A stretch of DNA of 64,000 bases, from assembly GCF_047263945.1 (NCBI RefSeq), contig NZ_JBLAVB010000003.1, positions 595,499 to 659,498 of the forward strand, given 5' to 3'. Source of the DNA: Rhodospirillum sp047263945 (GTDB lineage Bacteria > Pseudomonadota > Alphaproteobacteria > Rhodospirillales > Rhodospirillaceae). The position numbers and the translations under genes are program-made. The notes under the pieces were generated by a model. The model worked only from the letters and a program-made list of their open reading frames with translations. It was not told the origin of the DNA and made no database searches. This document shows positions 44,135 through 52,702 of the stretch, in pieces. How positions within the stretch are numbered: position 1 is the first letter of the stretch; every line of letters starts with the position of its first letter.

Positions 44135-44912
44135 AGCGTGCGGACGATTGTGTCTTATCCGGAGGGGGGTAAGCCCGTTGCTGTGTCGGGTTAATGGCCC
44201 ACCAGGAGAGCAATGCATTTATCGCGTCCTGGGCCAAGGCTTGGCGTTTTTGGGGCTGATCGATAAGCTCGGGAGGGAGGCTGTTCAGGAAGGCTGGGGT
44301 GTTCTTCACGTCGATTGCGACGACGATCCGTTGGGTATCCGAGTGATTTTCCACTTGGTGGGGGAAAGAGAAGTCACCAATCCAAGTCTGCCCCGCAGGG
44401 TAGGCGATCTCCATATCGGCAATCAGTGTGGCTGCGCCCGACGGCGCGTGGATGGGAAGGATCAGGCGACTTTCCGCGAACAGGGGGCTCTGCCGTTCAT
44501 AATGCCAAGCCAGTACTCCGCCGGGTGGAAGTCGCATCAGGGAACACCCGAGAACATGCCAACCTGACTCGGCAATATATCGGGCCAGAAATGGCATGAG
44601 GGCCAGAGTGGGACGGTCAATGCCAGGGCCGCCATTGGCGGATGCCCGATCGATCAGGGTGATCCCTGACCAACTTCCGTCATGGTTGAAAAATTCTCTA
44701 TTTCCCATCTCTACCATCTGATCCACTTGGGCAAATTCCCTCTGGAGGATCTCCGCGTCCAGCGTCGGACCCAGGGGGGCATGCAGGGTTAACCCGCTGC
44801 CCGCGAGGATTTCATGCCAGGGCAAGGGTGGGGGGACTCGGCAGGATCCCGGGGAGGCTTGGTCCCCATCCATCCGGTTCCCGTTTTTTGCCTTGTGGTC
44901 GGTTAGCGTCAT
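44133..44912 (-). CDS. Asp/Asn beta-hydroxylase-like 2-oxoglutarate oxygenase
   Basis: 259 residues from the ATG at 44912; the upstream extension in this frame is not family-like. The C-terminal half has the cupin core of the aspartyl/asparaginyl beta-hydroxylase family. Expected Fe ligands are His137 in LAWHYER and His185 in DFSFPHQVENHS, with Arg195 in TQRIVVAID as 2OG anchor. The 40 N-terminal residues are low-complexity. The substrate is unknown; family members hydroxylate protein side chains or free amino acids. It is divergent from the ThrRS-like gene. Its TAG stop lies in a P4 palindrome. Confidence 0.78.
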   Translation of the reverse strand: MTLTDHKAKNGNRMDGDQASPGSCRVPPPLPWHEILAGSGLTLHAPLGPTLDAEILQREFAQVDQMVEMGNREFFNHDGSWSGITLIDRASANGGPGIDRPTLALMPFLARYIAESGWHVLGCSLMRLPPGGVLAWHYERQSPLFAESRLILPIHAPSGAATLIADMEIAYPAGQTWIGDFSFPHQVENHSDTQRIVVAIDVKNTPAFLNSLPPELIDQPQKRQALAQDAINALLSWWAINPTQQRAYPPPDKTQSSAR

Positions 44913-45278
44913 TGATGCTTCTCTCGCGTGGAAGCTCTTAGGGAGATTCCGTTGGAAAAATAACATTTTATGATTGCTTTTCAGGGGGCGCAATATCTTC
45001 TCATCATCTGTCCGTTGACGGATGGGATCGGGCGCGATAGCCTTTGCCAATGACACAAGCAGCACCCCGGCCGGCTTATAAAGCCAATTGGACCACCGTG
45101 ACCCATGGAAATGGGTCGTGGGGCTGCGTCGTGTCTGGTACCGTCTGACAAGAGACAACACCAAAGACAGGGATCACCCCACGGCCCATCCGGCGAACGG
45201 ATGGGGCAAAACGGGATCCTCTTACTTTCCCAGACCCTCTCCGGACCGCCCAAAGGGCCAGAACTCGGAGCTTGGGCT
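44913..45278. other. divergent region between the oxygenase and the ThrRS-like gene
   Basis: 366 bp without a credible gene. An AT-rich stretch at 44950-44985 may hold the oxygenase promoter. Frames that extend both genes into this region overlap each other and lack family similarity. Confidence 0.4.
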
Positions 45279-46556
45279 ATGGATGCCTACGATCACCGGA
45301 CTATCGGACAACGGCAGGACCTGTTCCTGTTTCATGCGGATTCCCCAGGCGCTGCCTTTTGGCTGCCCCGGGGTCTGACCCTTTTCCAGGAACTGGAAGG
45401 CTTCGTCCGCGATCATATGCGCGCGGCAGGCTATGCCGAGATCCGGACCCCTCAGGTCTTGAACCGGAGCCTGTGGGAAACCAGTGGCCATTGGGACGCC
45501 TTCGCCGACGGCATGTTTCGCATCGCCGGGGGGAAGACTCTGGGAGCCGATGGGATCCGTAATGCGGAGGGGGAACTGGCGGACAGCCGCGACCTTGCCC
45601 TGAAGCCCATGAGCTGTCCCGGCCATATGCGGGTCTTTGGCGCTCGGGTGCGCTCACACCGGGACTTGCCCCTTCGCTTGGCTGAATTCGGCCTTTGCCA
45701 TCGGGACGAACCTTCGGGTGCCCTGTTGGGGTTGCTGCGGGGGCGGGCCTTCACCCAGGACGACGCCCATGTCTTTTGCGCCCCGGATCAGGTGGCGGGG
45801 GAGGTGACACGGGTATGTGGGCTGATCCTTCGGGTCTTGGCCGAGCTTGGCTTCGATGACGTCGTCGTGGGCCTGTCGACCCGTCCGGAGGTTCGCGTGG
45901 GTTCGGAGGCCGACTGGGATACAGCCGAAGCCCTGCTCGCCGCTGCTGCGGCTGCTGCCGGGCTCGATCCCGTTCTTCAGCCGGGGGAGGGCGCTTTTTA
46001 CGGACCCAAACTGGAGTTCATTCTGTCCGACCGCATGGGGCGGCGCTGGCAGTGTGGCACGGTGCAGATCGACATGAACCTGCCCGAGCGGTTTGAGAGC
46101 GCCTATATCGGGCCGGATGGAGACCGTCATCGCCCGGTTCTGATCCACCACGCGGTCTTGGGAAGCCTGGAGCGTTTCCTGGCTATTCTGCTGGAGCACC
46201 ACAAGGGGCAACTGCCCTTCTGGCTGGCACCGGATCAGGTGTTGGTGGCTGCGGTCGGTCCGGACCAGCAAAGGGCCGCGCAGGAGGTGGCGGACCGATT
46301 CAAGGCCGCAGGTCTGCGGGCCTCGGTCGATGTCCGGTCGGAGAGTTTGGCGCGGAAGGTGGCGGATTCCGTCTCCCTTGGCATCCCGGTGGTGGCCGCC
46401 GTGGGCGCCCGGGAGACCGTGGACGGCACAGTAACCCTGCGCTGGCCCGATGGTACCAAGGAGGTCCTTTATCTGGAAGCCGCTGCGGCCCGGCTATCGG
46501 CCATGACCCAGCGCGCGACCCGTCGACGAAGGATGCGGAGGGAAACGGCGGCATAA
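45279..46556 (+). CDS. threonyl-tRNA synthetase paralogue lacking N-terminal domains
   Basis: 425 residues covering only the class II catalytic core and anticodon-binding domain; standard ThrRS has about 640 with TGS and editing domains. Zn ligands equivalent to Cys334, His385 and His511 of the E. coli enzyme are all present: Cys113 (MSCPGHM), His164 (DDAHVF) and His290 (LIHHAVLGS). Motif 2 is around CHRDEPSGALLGLLRGRAF. It should activate threonine but not edit Ser-tRNA. The ATG at 45279 gives a normal start of the core. Next to oxygenase genes it may serve a resistance or amino-acid activation role; function is inferred. Confidence 0.85.
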   Translation: MDAYDHRTIGQRQDLFLFHADSPGAAFWLPRGLTLFQELEGFVRDHMRAAGYAEIRTPQVLNRSLWETSGHWDAFADGMFRIAGGKTLGADGIRNAEGELADSRDLALKPMSCPGHMRVFGARVRSHRDLPLRLAEFGLCHRDEPSGALLGLLRGRAFTQDDAHVFCAPDQVAGEVTRVCGLILRVLAELGFDDVVVGLSTRPEVRVGSEADWDTAEALLAAAAAAAGLDPVLQPGEGAFYGPKLEFILSDRMGRRWQCGTVQIDMNLPERFESAYIGPDGDRHRPVLIHHAVLGSLERFLAILLEHHKGQLPFWLAPDQVLVAAVGPDQQRAAQEVADRFKAAGLRASVDVRSESLARKVADSVSLGIPVVAAVGARETVDGTVTLRWPDGTKEVLYLEAAAARLSAMTQRATRRRRMRRETAA

Positions 46557-46621
46557 TGGGCGCCCACCGGGGGGAGGGAGAGATCCCTTTCTCAGGTGGG
46601 TCTGGTACTGGTGGAGGGTTT

Positions 46622-46655
46622 TAGGGGCCCTTCGAGGCCAAGTTGAGCCAAGAAG
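46622..46655. repeat. left half of a P3 palindrome before an R1 element
   Basis: TTAGGGGCCCTTCGAGGCC, then AAGTTGAGCCAAGAAG, stops where R1 begins. The matching right half is not found beyond R1; decayed mobB sequence follows instead. Confidence 0.6.
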
Positions 46656-46835
46656 CACGGTATACGACAGTGTCTCGTGTTTTTTGGACGATTGCCCAAG
46701 CCCATTTGGGAGCCAATGCCCCCAAACCCCCTTTTCTCTTTTATAAATATGAGCCCGGAGTCTGGGGCCTTTCGGCTCCAGTGGGGGACGGGGAAAAGCC
46801 CCGTGACGGGAAAATACCCCCTGTCGTGTACCCTG
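46656..46835. repeat. R1 element with well-conserved termini
   Basis: Left terminus CACGGTATACGACAG (46656-46670) and right terminus CTGTCGTGTACCCTG (46821-46835) match at 13 of 15 positions. The interior has TTGGGAGCCAATGCCCCCAA, one GGGGCCTTTCGG-type unit and GGGAAAAGCCCC. It separates a P3 half on the left from a decayed mobB fragment on the right. Confidence 0.85.
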
Positions 46836-46841
46836 GCCAAA

Positions 46842-47005
46842 AGAATCGGCCCATACCCCAATGACCCGTCGATCCTGGCGGTGGCGAGCAACCTCTCCCG
46901 CGGCCCCGATTGACCAGAGGTCGCTCCGGTCCATTGCTGGGCATAAACGATGTCGAAGCCGTGGAGGATTTCATCCAGGTGAATTCCGTCACCGAGGTCC
47001 GATAA
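46842..47005 (+). pseudogene. decayed 3' fragment of mobB
   Basis: Translated, it reads YPNDPSILAVASNLSRGPD, then a stop, PEVAPVHCWA, a frameshift, and NDVEAVEDFI. The intact mobB at 53344 has YPEDPSILAVASNVPHGPGW, then PEVAPAHWLD and NDVEAVADFI. Trp became a TGA stop and one base is missing. The 5' end is cut by the R1 element. It is a relic of a second mobB copy. Confidence 0.85.
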
Positions 47006-47143
47006 ACCCGCTCCGGCGCCAAAGGGCATCCGTCAAGATGGGCAATACCGTCATGGATAGAGCAGAAGAATTCGGCAAAAATTGAATGGACCTCGGGATC
47101 AGGACGCCGGGGGAAGAGACAAGGCCCGGGAGGGAAACCAGCC

Positions 47144-48109
47144 ATGCCGTCGGAAAGTCCAATCTTTGATCTGGCCTTGTTGCGCGCCTTTATCATGGTT
47201 GCACGGCTTAAAAGTGTCTCCAAGGCGGCCGAACGGCTTCATCGGGTTCAATCGACCATCAGCCTGCAGATTCAAAGGCTCGAAACCCAAATGGACCACC
47301 CTCTTTTTCAGCGGGGAAAAAACAGTTTTGAATTAACCGATTTCGGTAAGGCCTTCTATCCCCATGCGGTCCAACTAATGGACATGAACGATCAGATCTA
47401 CGACAAGTTGTCCTCTGGGGCATTGGCCAGAACGCTCGTCATTGGAACATCGGACATCTACGCATCCACGATGTTGGCCGATATCCTTGGTCAGTATCAC
47501 AAGACGGTTGGGTGGTCGCAAACAGAGGTGATCTGTGATTACAGCCCCGCGATTTGGAAGATGTTCGAAGAGGGACGCTTGGACGTGGCAATTGCCCAGG
47601 CCCGCCCGCCCGCCATTGAGGGCGATGACCTTGCCGTGGATCCCTTGGTCTGGGTCCAAGCACCCGGTTTCAAGATCAAAAGTGGTCCCCTTCCCCTCGC
47701 ACTTTTCGGCGAGGGATGTGTGGAGCGGGCCGTTATTCTCAAACGTTTGAATGACGAGAACATCGCTTTCGATATTGTTTCGGAAAGCGCCTATTCCGCC
47801 GGAGTGATGGCCACAGTCAGGGCGGGTATCGCGATCACCGCTCTTCCCCGCTCGGTCGTTGCGTCCTTAGGTGTCCGGCCCTATTCCGGTAAAGGTCTTC
47901 CTTCGCTTGGCAACAGTCATCTTTCCATGGCTTGGAAAGCGGGATCCCGGAACGAGCATGTTCACTGCTTCCGTGACTATGTCGGAACCTACTTCAGTCT
48001 CCGCGAGATGGAGCCCGCTGATGCCGCGGGTCTCGTCCCCTTCCTCCAGGACCTTTCAGAGCATTTTGATGAAATGCCACGCATTAATGTATCCAATGCC
48101 AATTATTGA
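47144..48109 (+). CDS. LysR-family regulator
   Basis: 321 residues. The HTH region FDLALLRAFIMVARLKSVSKAAERLHRV is followed by a degenerate effector domain (about residues 95-300). It is the first gene of a same-strand cassette with the proline-hydroxylase-like and EamA genes, 74 bp before the former. Autoregulation and control of the two downstream genes are plausible. The start ATG is preceded by AGGGAAACC. The codon pattern looks like its neighbours. Confidence 0.87.
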   Translation: MPSESPIFDLALLRAFIMVARLKSVSKAAERLHRVQSTISLQIQRLETQMDHPLFQRGKNSFELTDFGKAFYPHAVQLMDMNDQIYDKLSSGALARTLVIGTSDIYASTMLADILGQYHKTVGWSQTEVICDYSPAIWKMFEEGRLDVAIAQARPPAIEGDDLAVDPLVWVQAPGFKIKSGPLPLALFGEGCVERAVILKRLNDENIAFDIVSESAYSAGVMATVRAGIAITALPRSVVASLGVRPYSGKGLPSLGNSHLSMAWKAGSRNEHVHCFRDYVGTYFSLREMEPADAAGLVPFLQDLSEHFDEMPRINVSNANY

Positions 48110-48183
48110 TATTACTCATTGGCCATTTTTTCTTGAGGCCGGTAATTTTCGGGCTCTTAAAACATGACAAGGGAGATAATATC

Positions 48184-49053
48184 ATGAGTTCTCGCATGTT
48201 GGGGAAAATTGACCTTTCCAAATTCGATCTGGCATCCGAGATCGAATACTTGAACGATCTTCCAAAAGAAAATGAAGAGTATGACGAGTTCGCCCAAGGA
48301 TATTGGAAAAATATTTCATTAATAAATAGTTCTGGAATATCCTCAGACAGTCAGTATCGGAATGCCGATCATGCGCGGCCAACGAGTTACCTGGGAAAGT
48401 GCCCGGAAATACAGCGTTTGATTGAAACTTGCTTCCGGCCTGATCACCTTCGGATGGTGCGGGCTCGCAACCTCATCGCTGGCATGGTCGTTCCGCACCG
48501 AGACTTTGTCGAGCTGGACCCGAAACGTCAGTATTTCCGGATTTTCGTTTCCCTCGAGCAGAACGGCGATGCTTTTCATTCGGATCCCAGCGGGGTATTT
48601 CAAATGCGAGCGGGAGAACTCTGGTATTTGGATGCCGGAGTTGACCATGCGGCAGTCAATTTCTCGTCGAAGAGTCGACAGTTTCTCTGTTTTGACTTTG
48701 TCTTTGATGGCCCGTTCGACGACCTTGATATCCTTAAACCAGAGGCTCCTTTCACGCCAGAAGTGGACCCCCTTTATATCGAGCGCGGCTCGATGTCGCC
48801 ATCCGAGAAGGACGATGTGGTGGCCGCCCTGTCGAGCCTCTTGAGCCGTCAAACCTTCAAAGACTTGTTGTTCGCGACTTCCAAATACCACTTCAATCGC
48901 GATGTCGGTATTTGCGAATGCTATGATTGGCTTATCGCGGCAGCGGAACGCATTGCGGATACCGCTATCAAGGACAAGGCTGTTCAGCTCCGTCGATACC
49001 TGACCGAACACCGCTCCCTCAACGAACGCTTCGATGTCAATTCCTGGGCGTGA
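48184..49053 (+). CDS. cis-3-proline hydroxylase-like 2OG oxygenase
   Basis: 289 residues. The N-terminal two thirds closely follow the Streptomyces L-proline cis-3-hydroxylase pattern: LGKIDLSKFDLASEIEYLND, EEYDEFAQGYWKNISL, RARNLIAGMVVPHRDFVELD and GELWYLDAGVDHAAVNFSSK. Fe ligands are His105, Asp107 and His155, with Arg165 as 2OG anchor. A C-terminal helical domain completes the typical P3H length. The ATG at 48184 has AAGGGAGATAAT upstream. It probably hydroxylates free L-proline or a close analogue. It is followed by an exporter gene after 9 bp. Confidence 0.85.
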   Translation: MSSRMLGKIDLSKFDLASEIEYLNDLPKENEEYDEFAQGYWKNISLINSSGISSDSQYRNADHARPTSYLGKCPEIQRLIETCFRPDHLRMVRARNLIAGMVVPHRDFVELDPKRQYFRIFVSLEQNGDAFHSDPSGVFQMRAGELWYLDAGVDHAAVNFSSKSRQFLCFDFVFDGPFDDLDILKPEAPFTPEVDPLYIERGSMSPSEKDDVVAALSSLLSRQTFKDLLFATSKYHFNRDVGICECYDWLIAAAERIADTAIKDKAVQLRRYLTEHRSLNERFDVNSWA

Positions 49054-49062
49054 GGACAGACT

Positions 49063-49998
49063 ATGTCCGTACTCGCTCCAGTGCTCTTCCTGCTGATGTG
49101 GAGTAGTGGGGCGATTTTCGTCAAGCTTGGCTTAATGAGCGCATCCGTCTGGACCTTCCTGTTCCTCCGCGCGGCTGGTGCCACCCTTGTTCTGCTCATT
49201 GTTCTTTCCCTGCGATACCCGAGGGACCTGAGGGTGGCCCTGACCTTGCCCCTCCGGGTTGTCCTCAAGGCCTCGGGTATCGGTCTGATGTTGCAGGCCG
49301 GATACCAGGGCGCCTATTTTTTGGCGATCGCCCATGGGCTGTCGCCGGGTGTCCTGACCATTATTTTGGGCGCCCAGCCCCTGCTCATGCCCTGGGTGGC
49401 GCGGGAAGCCGTTTCGACGGCCGGGAAGGGTCTTCTGCTTCTCGGTTTCATGGGGCTGGTCTTGGCCGTCTTGGGAACAAGGGATACCTCCACGGCATCT
49501 CTTTGGGGTATCGCTTTTGGGGTTGTGGCTTTGGTGGGGATCACCATTGGAACCGCGCTCCAAAAAGATCTGGGGCTTCCCATCGCCCAGTCGATCATCT
49601 GGCAGTACCTGGGATCCGTCGTGGTCTTTACCGTTTGCCTTCTCCTGGCGGGCTGGCAGGCGACCCTTGACTTCCCTTTCATCCTCTCTACGGCCTGGAT
49701 GGTGCTGGTTGTCTCCGTAGGAGCAAACCTTCTTCTGCTGTATCTGTTGAACCGGCACGCGGCCTCTCAGGTGGGAAACGTCTTCTACTTCATTCCCATT
49801 CTGACCTTGGCCGCCGATCACTATTTTTACGGTGCTGAAATCACCTGGATGACGCTGGCGGGGGGGGCTGGCGTCGTCCTCTCTTCCCTTGCCTTTGTTG
49901 GGATCGAGAGCCGGATGCACAAAAAAAAGGACGACTCTTCCCCCAATGCCCACTCTGGTTCCGCCCACTCCGGGGCCAAGGCAGAAACAGCGGGTTAA
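49063..49998 (+). CDS. EamA/DMT-family transporter
   Basis: 311 residues, ten predicted helices, with the DMT signature LFLLMWSSGAIFVKLGL at the N-terminus and an internal repeat (second half from about residue 150). Many EamA proteins export amino acids or metabolites. Its position 9 bp after the hydroxylase suggests export of a hydroxylated amino acid, which is inference. The C-terminus is a charged tail (HKKKDDSS). Homopolymers of eight G (49860-49867) and eight A (49921-49928) occur near the 3' end. Confidence 0.85.
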   Translation: MSVLAPVLFLLMWSSGAIFVKLGLMSASVWTFLFLRAAGATLVLLIVLSLRYPRDLRVALTLPLRVVLKASGIGLMLQAGYQGAYFLAIAHGLSPGVLTIILGAQPLLMPWVAREAVSTAGKGLLLLGFMGLVLAVLGTRDTSTASLWGIAFGVVALVGITIGTALQKDLGLPIAQSIIWQYLGSVVVFTVCLLLAGWQATLDFPFILSTAWMVLVVSVGANLLLLYLLNRHAASQVGNVFYFIPILTLAADHYFYGAEITWMTLAGGAGVVLSSLAFVGIESRMHKKKDDSSPNAHSGSAHSGAKAETAG

Positions 49999-50042
49999 TC
50001 CTGGAAATGGTCGTGCATGACCGGCGCTCAACGGTTGGCACC
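49995..50042 (-). pseudogene. decayed 3' fragment of a methyltransferase gene
   Basis: On minus it reads ANR-stop-APVMHDHFQD-stop, matching ANRWAPIMLDHFRDQ near the C-terminus of the intact gene at 53884. The same Trp-to-stop change as in the mobB fragment is seen. An R2 element starts within or next to it at 50038. Together with 46842-47005 it brackets the LysR-hydroxylase-EamA cassette. Confidence 0.75.
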
Positions 50043-50175
50043 AAGCGGCGCGGGTTGAAACCCAGGCCGCTTTTCTTGCGTTCAAACGCCAGGCGGGCTT
50101 TTACGCGCCATAAGGCGCGGCGGCCAGTTGGCCGCTTCCCAGGTGCGGTGTGTCAAACTCACCGCACCTTGGTAT
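50038..50175. repeat. R2 multi-hairpin element, copy 3
   Basis: Starts GCACCAAGCGGCGCGGG and ends CACCGCACCTTGGTAT, same orientation as copy 1. Internal hairpins are conserved (GCGTTCAAACGC; GCGCCATAAGGCGC). It lies between the decayed methyltransferase fragment and the homocysteine methyltransferase gene. Confidence 0.85.
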
Positions 50176-50306
50176 GACACCGAAAAAAGCAGCGGGCCAA
50201 CCGGGGCCGTTGGGGCTGCGGAGACCGGACCCCCGGTGGAGAATTTTTCATCCCATTTCGAGATCTGCTGGAAGAGGGGTATACAGTTGTCGTCTTCTTC
50301 ACGAAA

Positions 50307-51269
50307 ATGGCGGCCCCCATGCCCAAATACCGCGATACCTTGCCCCAATTGTCCGCCGACCGGACTTCCCCCTTCATCACCGATGGGGGGATGGGGACCA
50401 CCTTTATCTACCGACTGGGACTGAGCCTACCCCATTTTGCGGCCTTCACCCTGTTGGAAACGGCGGAAGGGGAAGGGGTTCTCTGGGATTTCTTCGCCTC
50501 CTACGCCCAATTGGCGCGGGAGCGGCGCGTGGGAATTCTGCTCGATACGCCCACTTGGCGGGCGAGCGCCGACTGGGGGGAGAAGCTGGGGTATGACGCC
50601 AAGGCCCTGGAGCGGGCGAACCTCAAGGCCGTCGAGCAACTCCTAAGGTTGCGGAGCGAATACGAGACGGAGGCGGCCCCCCTGGTGATCTCCGGCTGTA
50701 TCGGCCCCCGGGGGGACGGTTATAACCCGACCCGGCCCGTCGGTGCGGAGGAGGCCAGAGCCTACCACGCCGCCCAAATCGAGACCTTCGCCCGGTCGGA
50801 GGCGGATATGATCTCGGCCATGACCCTGACCCATGGGGCGGAAGCTCTGGGCATGGTCCGGGCTGCGGTGGCGGTCGGCATGCCCCTCGTCCCGTCGTTT
50901 ACCCTGGAGACCGATGGCCATCTCCCCTCCGGCGAGAGCCTCGGCGAGGCCATTGCCCTGGTCGATGACGCGACGGGCGGGGCGCCCCCCTACTACCAGA
51001 TCAATTGCGCCCATCCGGCCCATTTCCGCAAGGTGTTGGAGGAGGGAGGATCTTGGTTGCCCCGGCTAAGGGCGGTGCGGGCCAACGCCTCGGACAAAAG
51101 CCATGCCGAGCTGGATAACGCCACCACCCTGGATGAGGGGGATCCGGAGGACCTGGGGCGTCAGGTTGGTGTCTTGTCCACTCTGTTGCCGGGGTTGGTT
51201 CTTGCAGGGGGGTGTTGTGGCACGGACCATCGCCATATCGCCGCCATCCACGGCGTGGCGCGGGGCTGA
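50307..51269 (+). CDS. homocysteine S-methyltransferase-family protein
   Basis: 320 residues (or 316 from the ATG at 50319). Barrel-type Zn methyltransferase with FITDGGMGTTFIYRLGL at the N-terminus and Zn ligands in QINCAHP and AGGCCGTDHRH. It likely transfers a methyl group from S-methylmethionine, SAM or a betaine-type donor to a thiol; the donor is not readable. It stands alone between an R2 element and the convergent HPt gene. Confidence 0.85.
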   Translation: MAAPMPKYRDTLPQLSADRTSPFITDGGMGTTFIYRLGLSLPHFAAFTLLETAEGEGVLWDFFASYAQLARERRVGILLDTPTWRASADWGEKLGYDAKALERANLKAVEQLLRLRSEYETEAAPLVISGCIGPRGDGYNPTRPVGAEEARAYHAAQIETFARSEADMISAMTLTHGAEALGMVRAAVAVGMPLVPSFTLETDGHLPSGESLGEAIALVDDATGGAPPYYQINCAHPAHFRKVLEEGGSWLPRLRAVRANASDKSHAELDNATTLDEGDPEDLGRQVGVLSTLLPGLVLAGGCCGTDHRHIAAIHGVARG

Positions 51270-51290
51270 GTTGGGTTGGGTTGGGTTGGT

Positions 51291-51653
51291 TTACTCCCCC
51301 ATATTGACGGCTTGAAGGACCGCTTCGGCCTCTTCCAAAGACGCAATCAGAAGGGGCGCGAGCGCAAACAAGGTCTCGTCCTCACCGGTTTTGTACACAG
51401 CGTCCGTGGCCCGGGCCTGGGCGGCCAGCCGCATGCAGCCGAAGGAGGCTGCGGCACTTTTCAGGGCGTGGGATTCCCGTCCGATAACTTCCCGGTCCCG
51501 GCACGCCAGGGCTTCGGCCAGGGCGGCACGGCGGCGTATCCCCTCCTTCAGAAAAATCGCCACCAGACGGGGCACGATTTCTGGAGAGGTGTCCCGGGCA
51601 ATGGCGTCCAGGATGCTCATATCGTGGACGGGATACTGGGTGAAGTCATTCAT
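51291..51653 (-). CDS. orphan histidine phosphotransfer (HPt) protein
   Basis: 120 residues from the ATG at 51653; a GTG four codons upstream is the alternative. Helical-bundle HPt domain with phospho-acceptor His62 in ESHALKSAAASFGC. No kinase or receiver gene is adjacent. It could take phosphate from a hybrid kinase encoded elsewhere. It is not a ChpT-type protein, so it is not the obvious partner of CckA. Confidence 0.88.
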   Translation of the reverse strand: MNDFTQYPVHDMSILDAIARDTSPEIVPRLVAIFLKEGIRRRAALAEALACRDREVIGRESHALKSAAASFGCMRLAAQARATDAVYKTGEDETLFALAPLLIASLEEAEAVLQAVNMGE

Positions 51654-51798
51654 GGGCAAGGTCACACCGACGACTGAGACGAAAGTGAATGCAAAAGGTG
51701 AGCGTCCTGTTCGCTCTGGTCAAGGGCCAGCTCCGCGCCTAAATAGGAGAGTGACGTTCTTCGTTCCATTTCATACCAATCAAAACAGCCGAGGCCCC

Positions 51799-52617
51799 AT
51801 GCGCAATCCCTTTCGTAAGCGAAAGACTCTGGCCGTTCTCCATTTGGGCGGGATCATCGCTGCCCGGGGACAGGCCCTGAACCTGGCGGGCTTGCGGCCG
51901 TCCATCGACCGGGCCTTTAAGGTGGGGGACGAGGTGGCCTTGGTTGTGAATTGCCCTGGCGGATCCCCGGCCCAAAGTCAGTTGATCCACGACCATATTC
52001 GTCTGAAGGCCGACAAGACCGGCAAGCCTGTCACCACCTTTGTCGAGGACATGGCTGCTTCGGGCGGCTATTGGATCGCCCTGGCCGGGGATGTCATTCA
52101 CAGCCTACCCACGTCATTGGTGGGGTCCATCGGCGTCATTTCTGCTGGTTTTGGCTTTACAGAAGCCATCGAAAAGCTGGGGGTGGAACGCCGTGTGATC
52201 ACCGCAGGGCGCAGCAAGTCGCGCCTGGATCCCTTCCGACCGGTGCAGGAAGAGGATATCGCTTGGTTGAAAGATTTGCAGGGGCAGATCCACGGTGCCT
52301 TCATCGGCCATGTCAAAACGCGGCGGTCCACCCAGGGGGCCAGTCTGCGCGAGGATGTGGATCTGTTCACCGGAGAAGTCTGGTTGGGCGAGCGGGCCAG
52401 GACCCTTGGGCTGGTGGACGGATTGGATAGTCTGACGGCCTACGCCGAGCGCAAAAATTTGCGTCTCAAAGAGATCCCCCGCAAACGCGGCTTTCTGCGC
52501 CTCGGATTGGGCCTGCGTGCTGGGGAAGGGGGGGCGGCAGCGCTCACCGCCCAGGTTCTCGATGGGCTTGACTGCCATCTGGAGGACCGGGTCTTGCGGG
52601 CGCGTTTGGGGCTTTGA
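51799..52617 (+). CDS. S49-family serine protease (SppA/SohB type)
   Basis: 272 residues, the short form with one S49 domain. The Ser-Lys dyad is probably Ser88 in EDMAASGGYWIA and Lys140 in AGRSKSRLDPFRP. The N-terminus is basic and weakly hydrophobic (LAVLHLGGIIAARG), with no clear signal peptide. Members degrade signal peptides or act in envelope quality control. The ATG at 51799 gives the family N-terminus. Confidence 0.88.
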   Translation: MRNPFRKRKTLAVLHLGGIIAARGQALNLAGLRPSIDRAFKVGDEVALVVNCPGGSPAQSQLIHDHIRLKADKTGKPVTTFVEDMAASGGYWIALAGDVIHSLPTSLVGSIGVISAGFGFTEAIEKLGVERRVITAGRSKSRLDPFRPVQEEDIAWLKDLQGQIHGAFIGHVKTRRSTQGASLREDVDLFTGEVWLGERARTLGLVDGLDSLTAYAERKNLRLKEIPRKRGFLRLGLGLRAGEGGAAALTAQVLDGLDCHLEDRVLRARLGL

Positions 52618-52702
52618 GCTGCGCGCTTTAAAGCTGGTGAGGCTGGGCGATGCCCGGTAAGAAAGACGTGCCTCCCCGTTGGAAGAAGGTGAGTGACCGC
52701 GC

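Noticed and set aside
51291..51653. HPt protein as ChpT, the partner of CckA
   Set aside because: ChpT is a larger dimeric pseudo-kinase; this is a classical small HPt domain.
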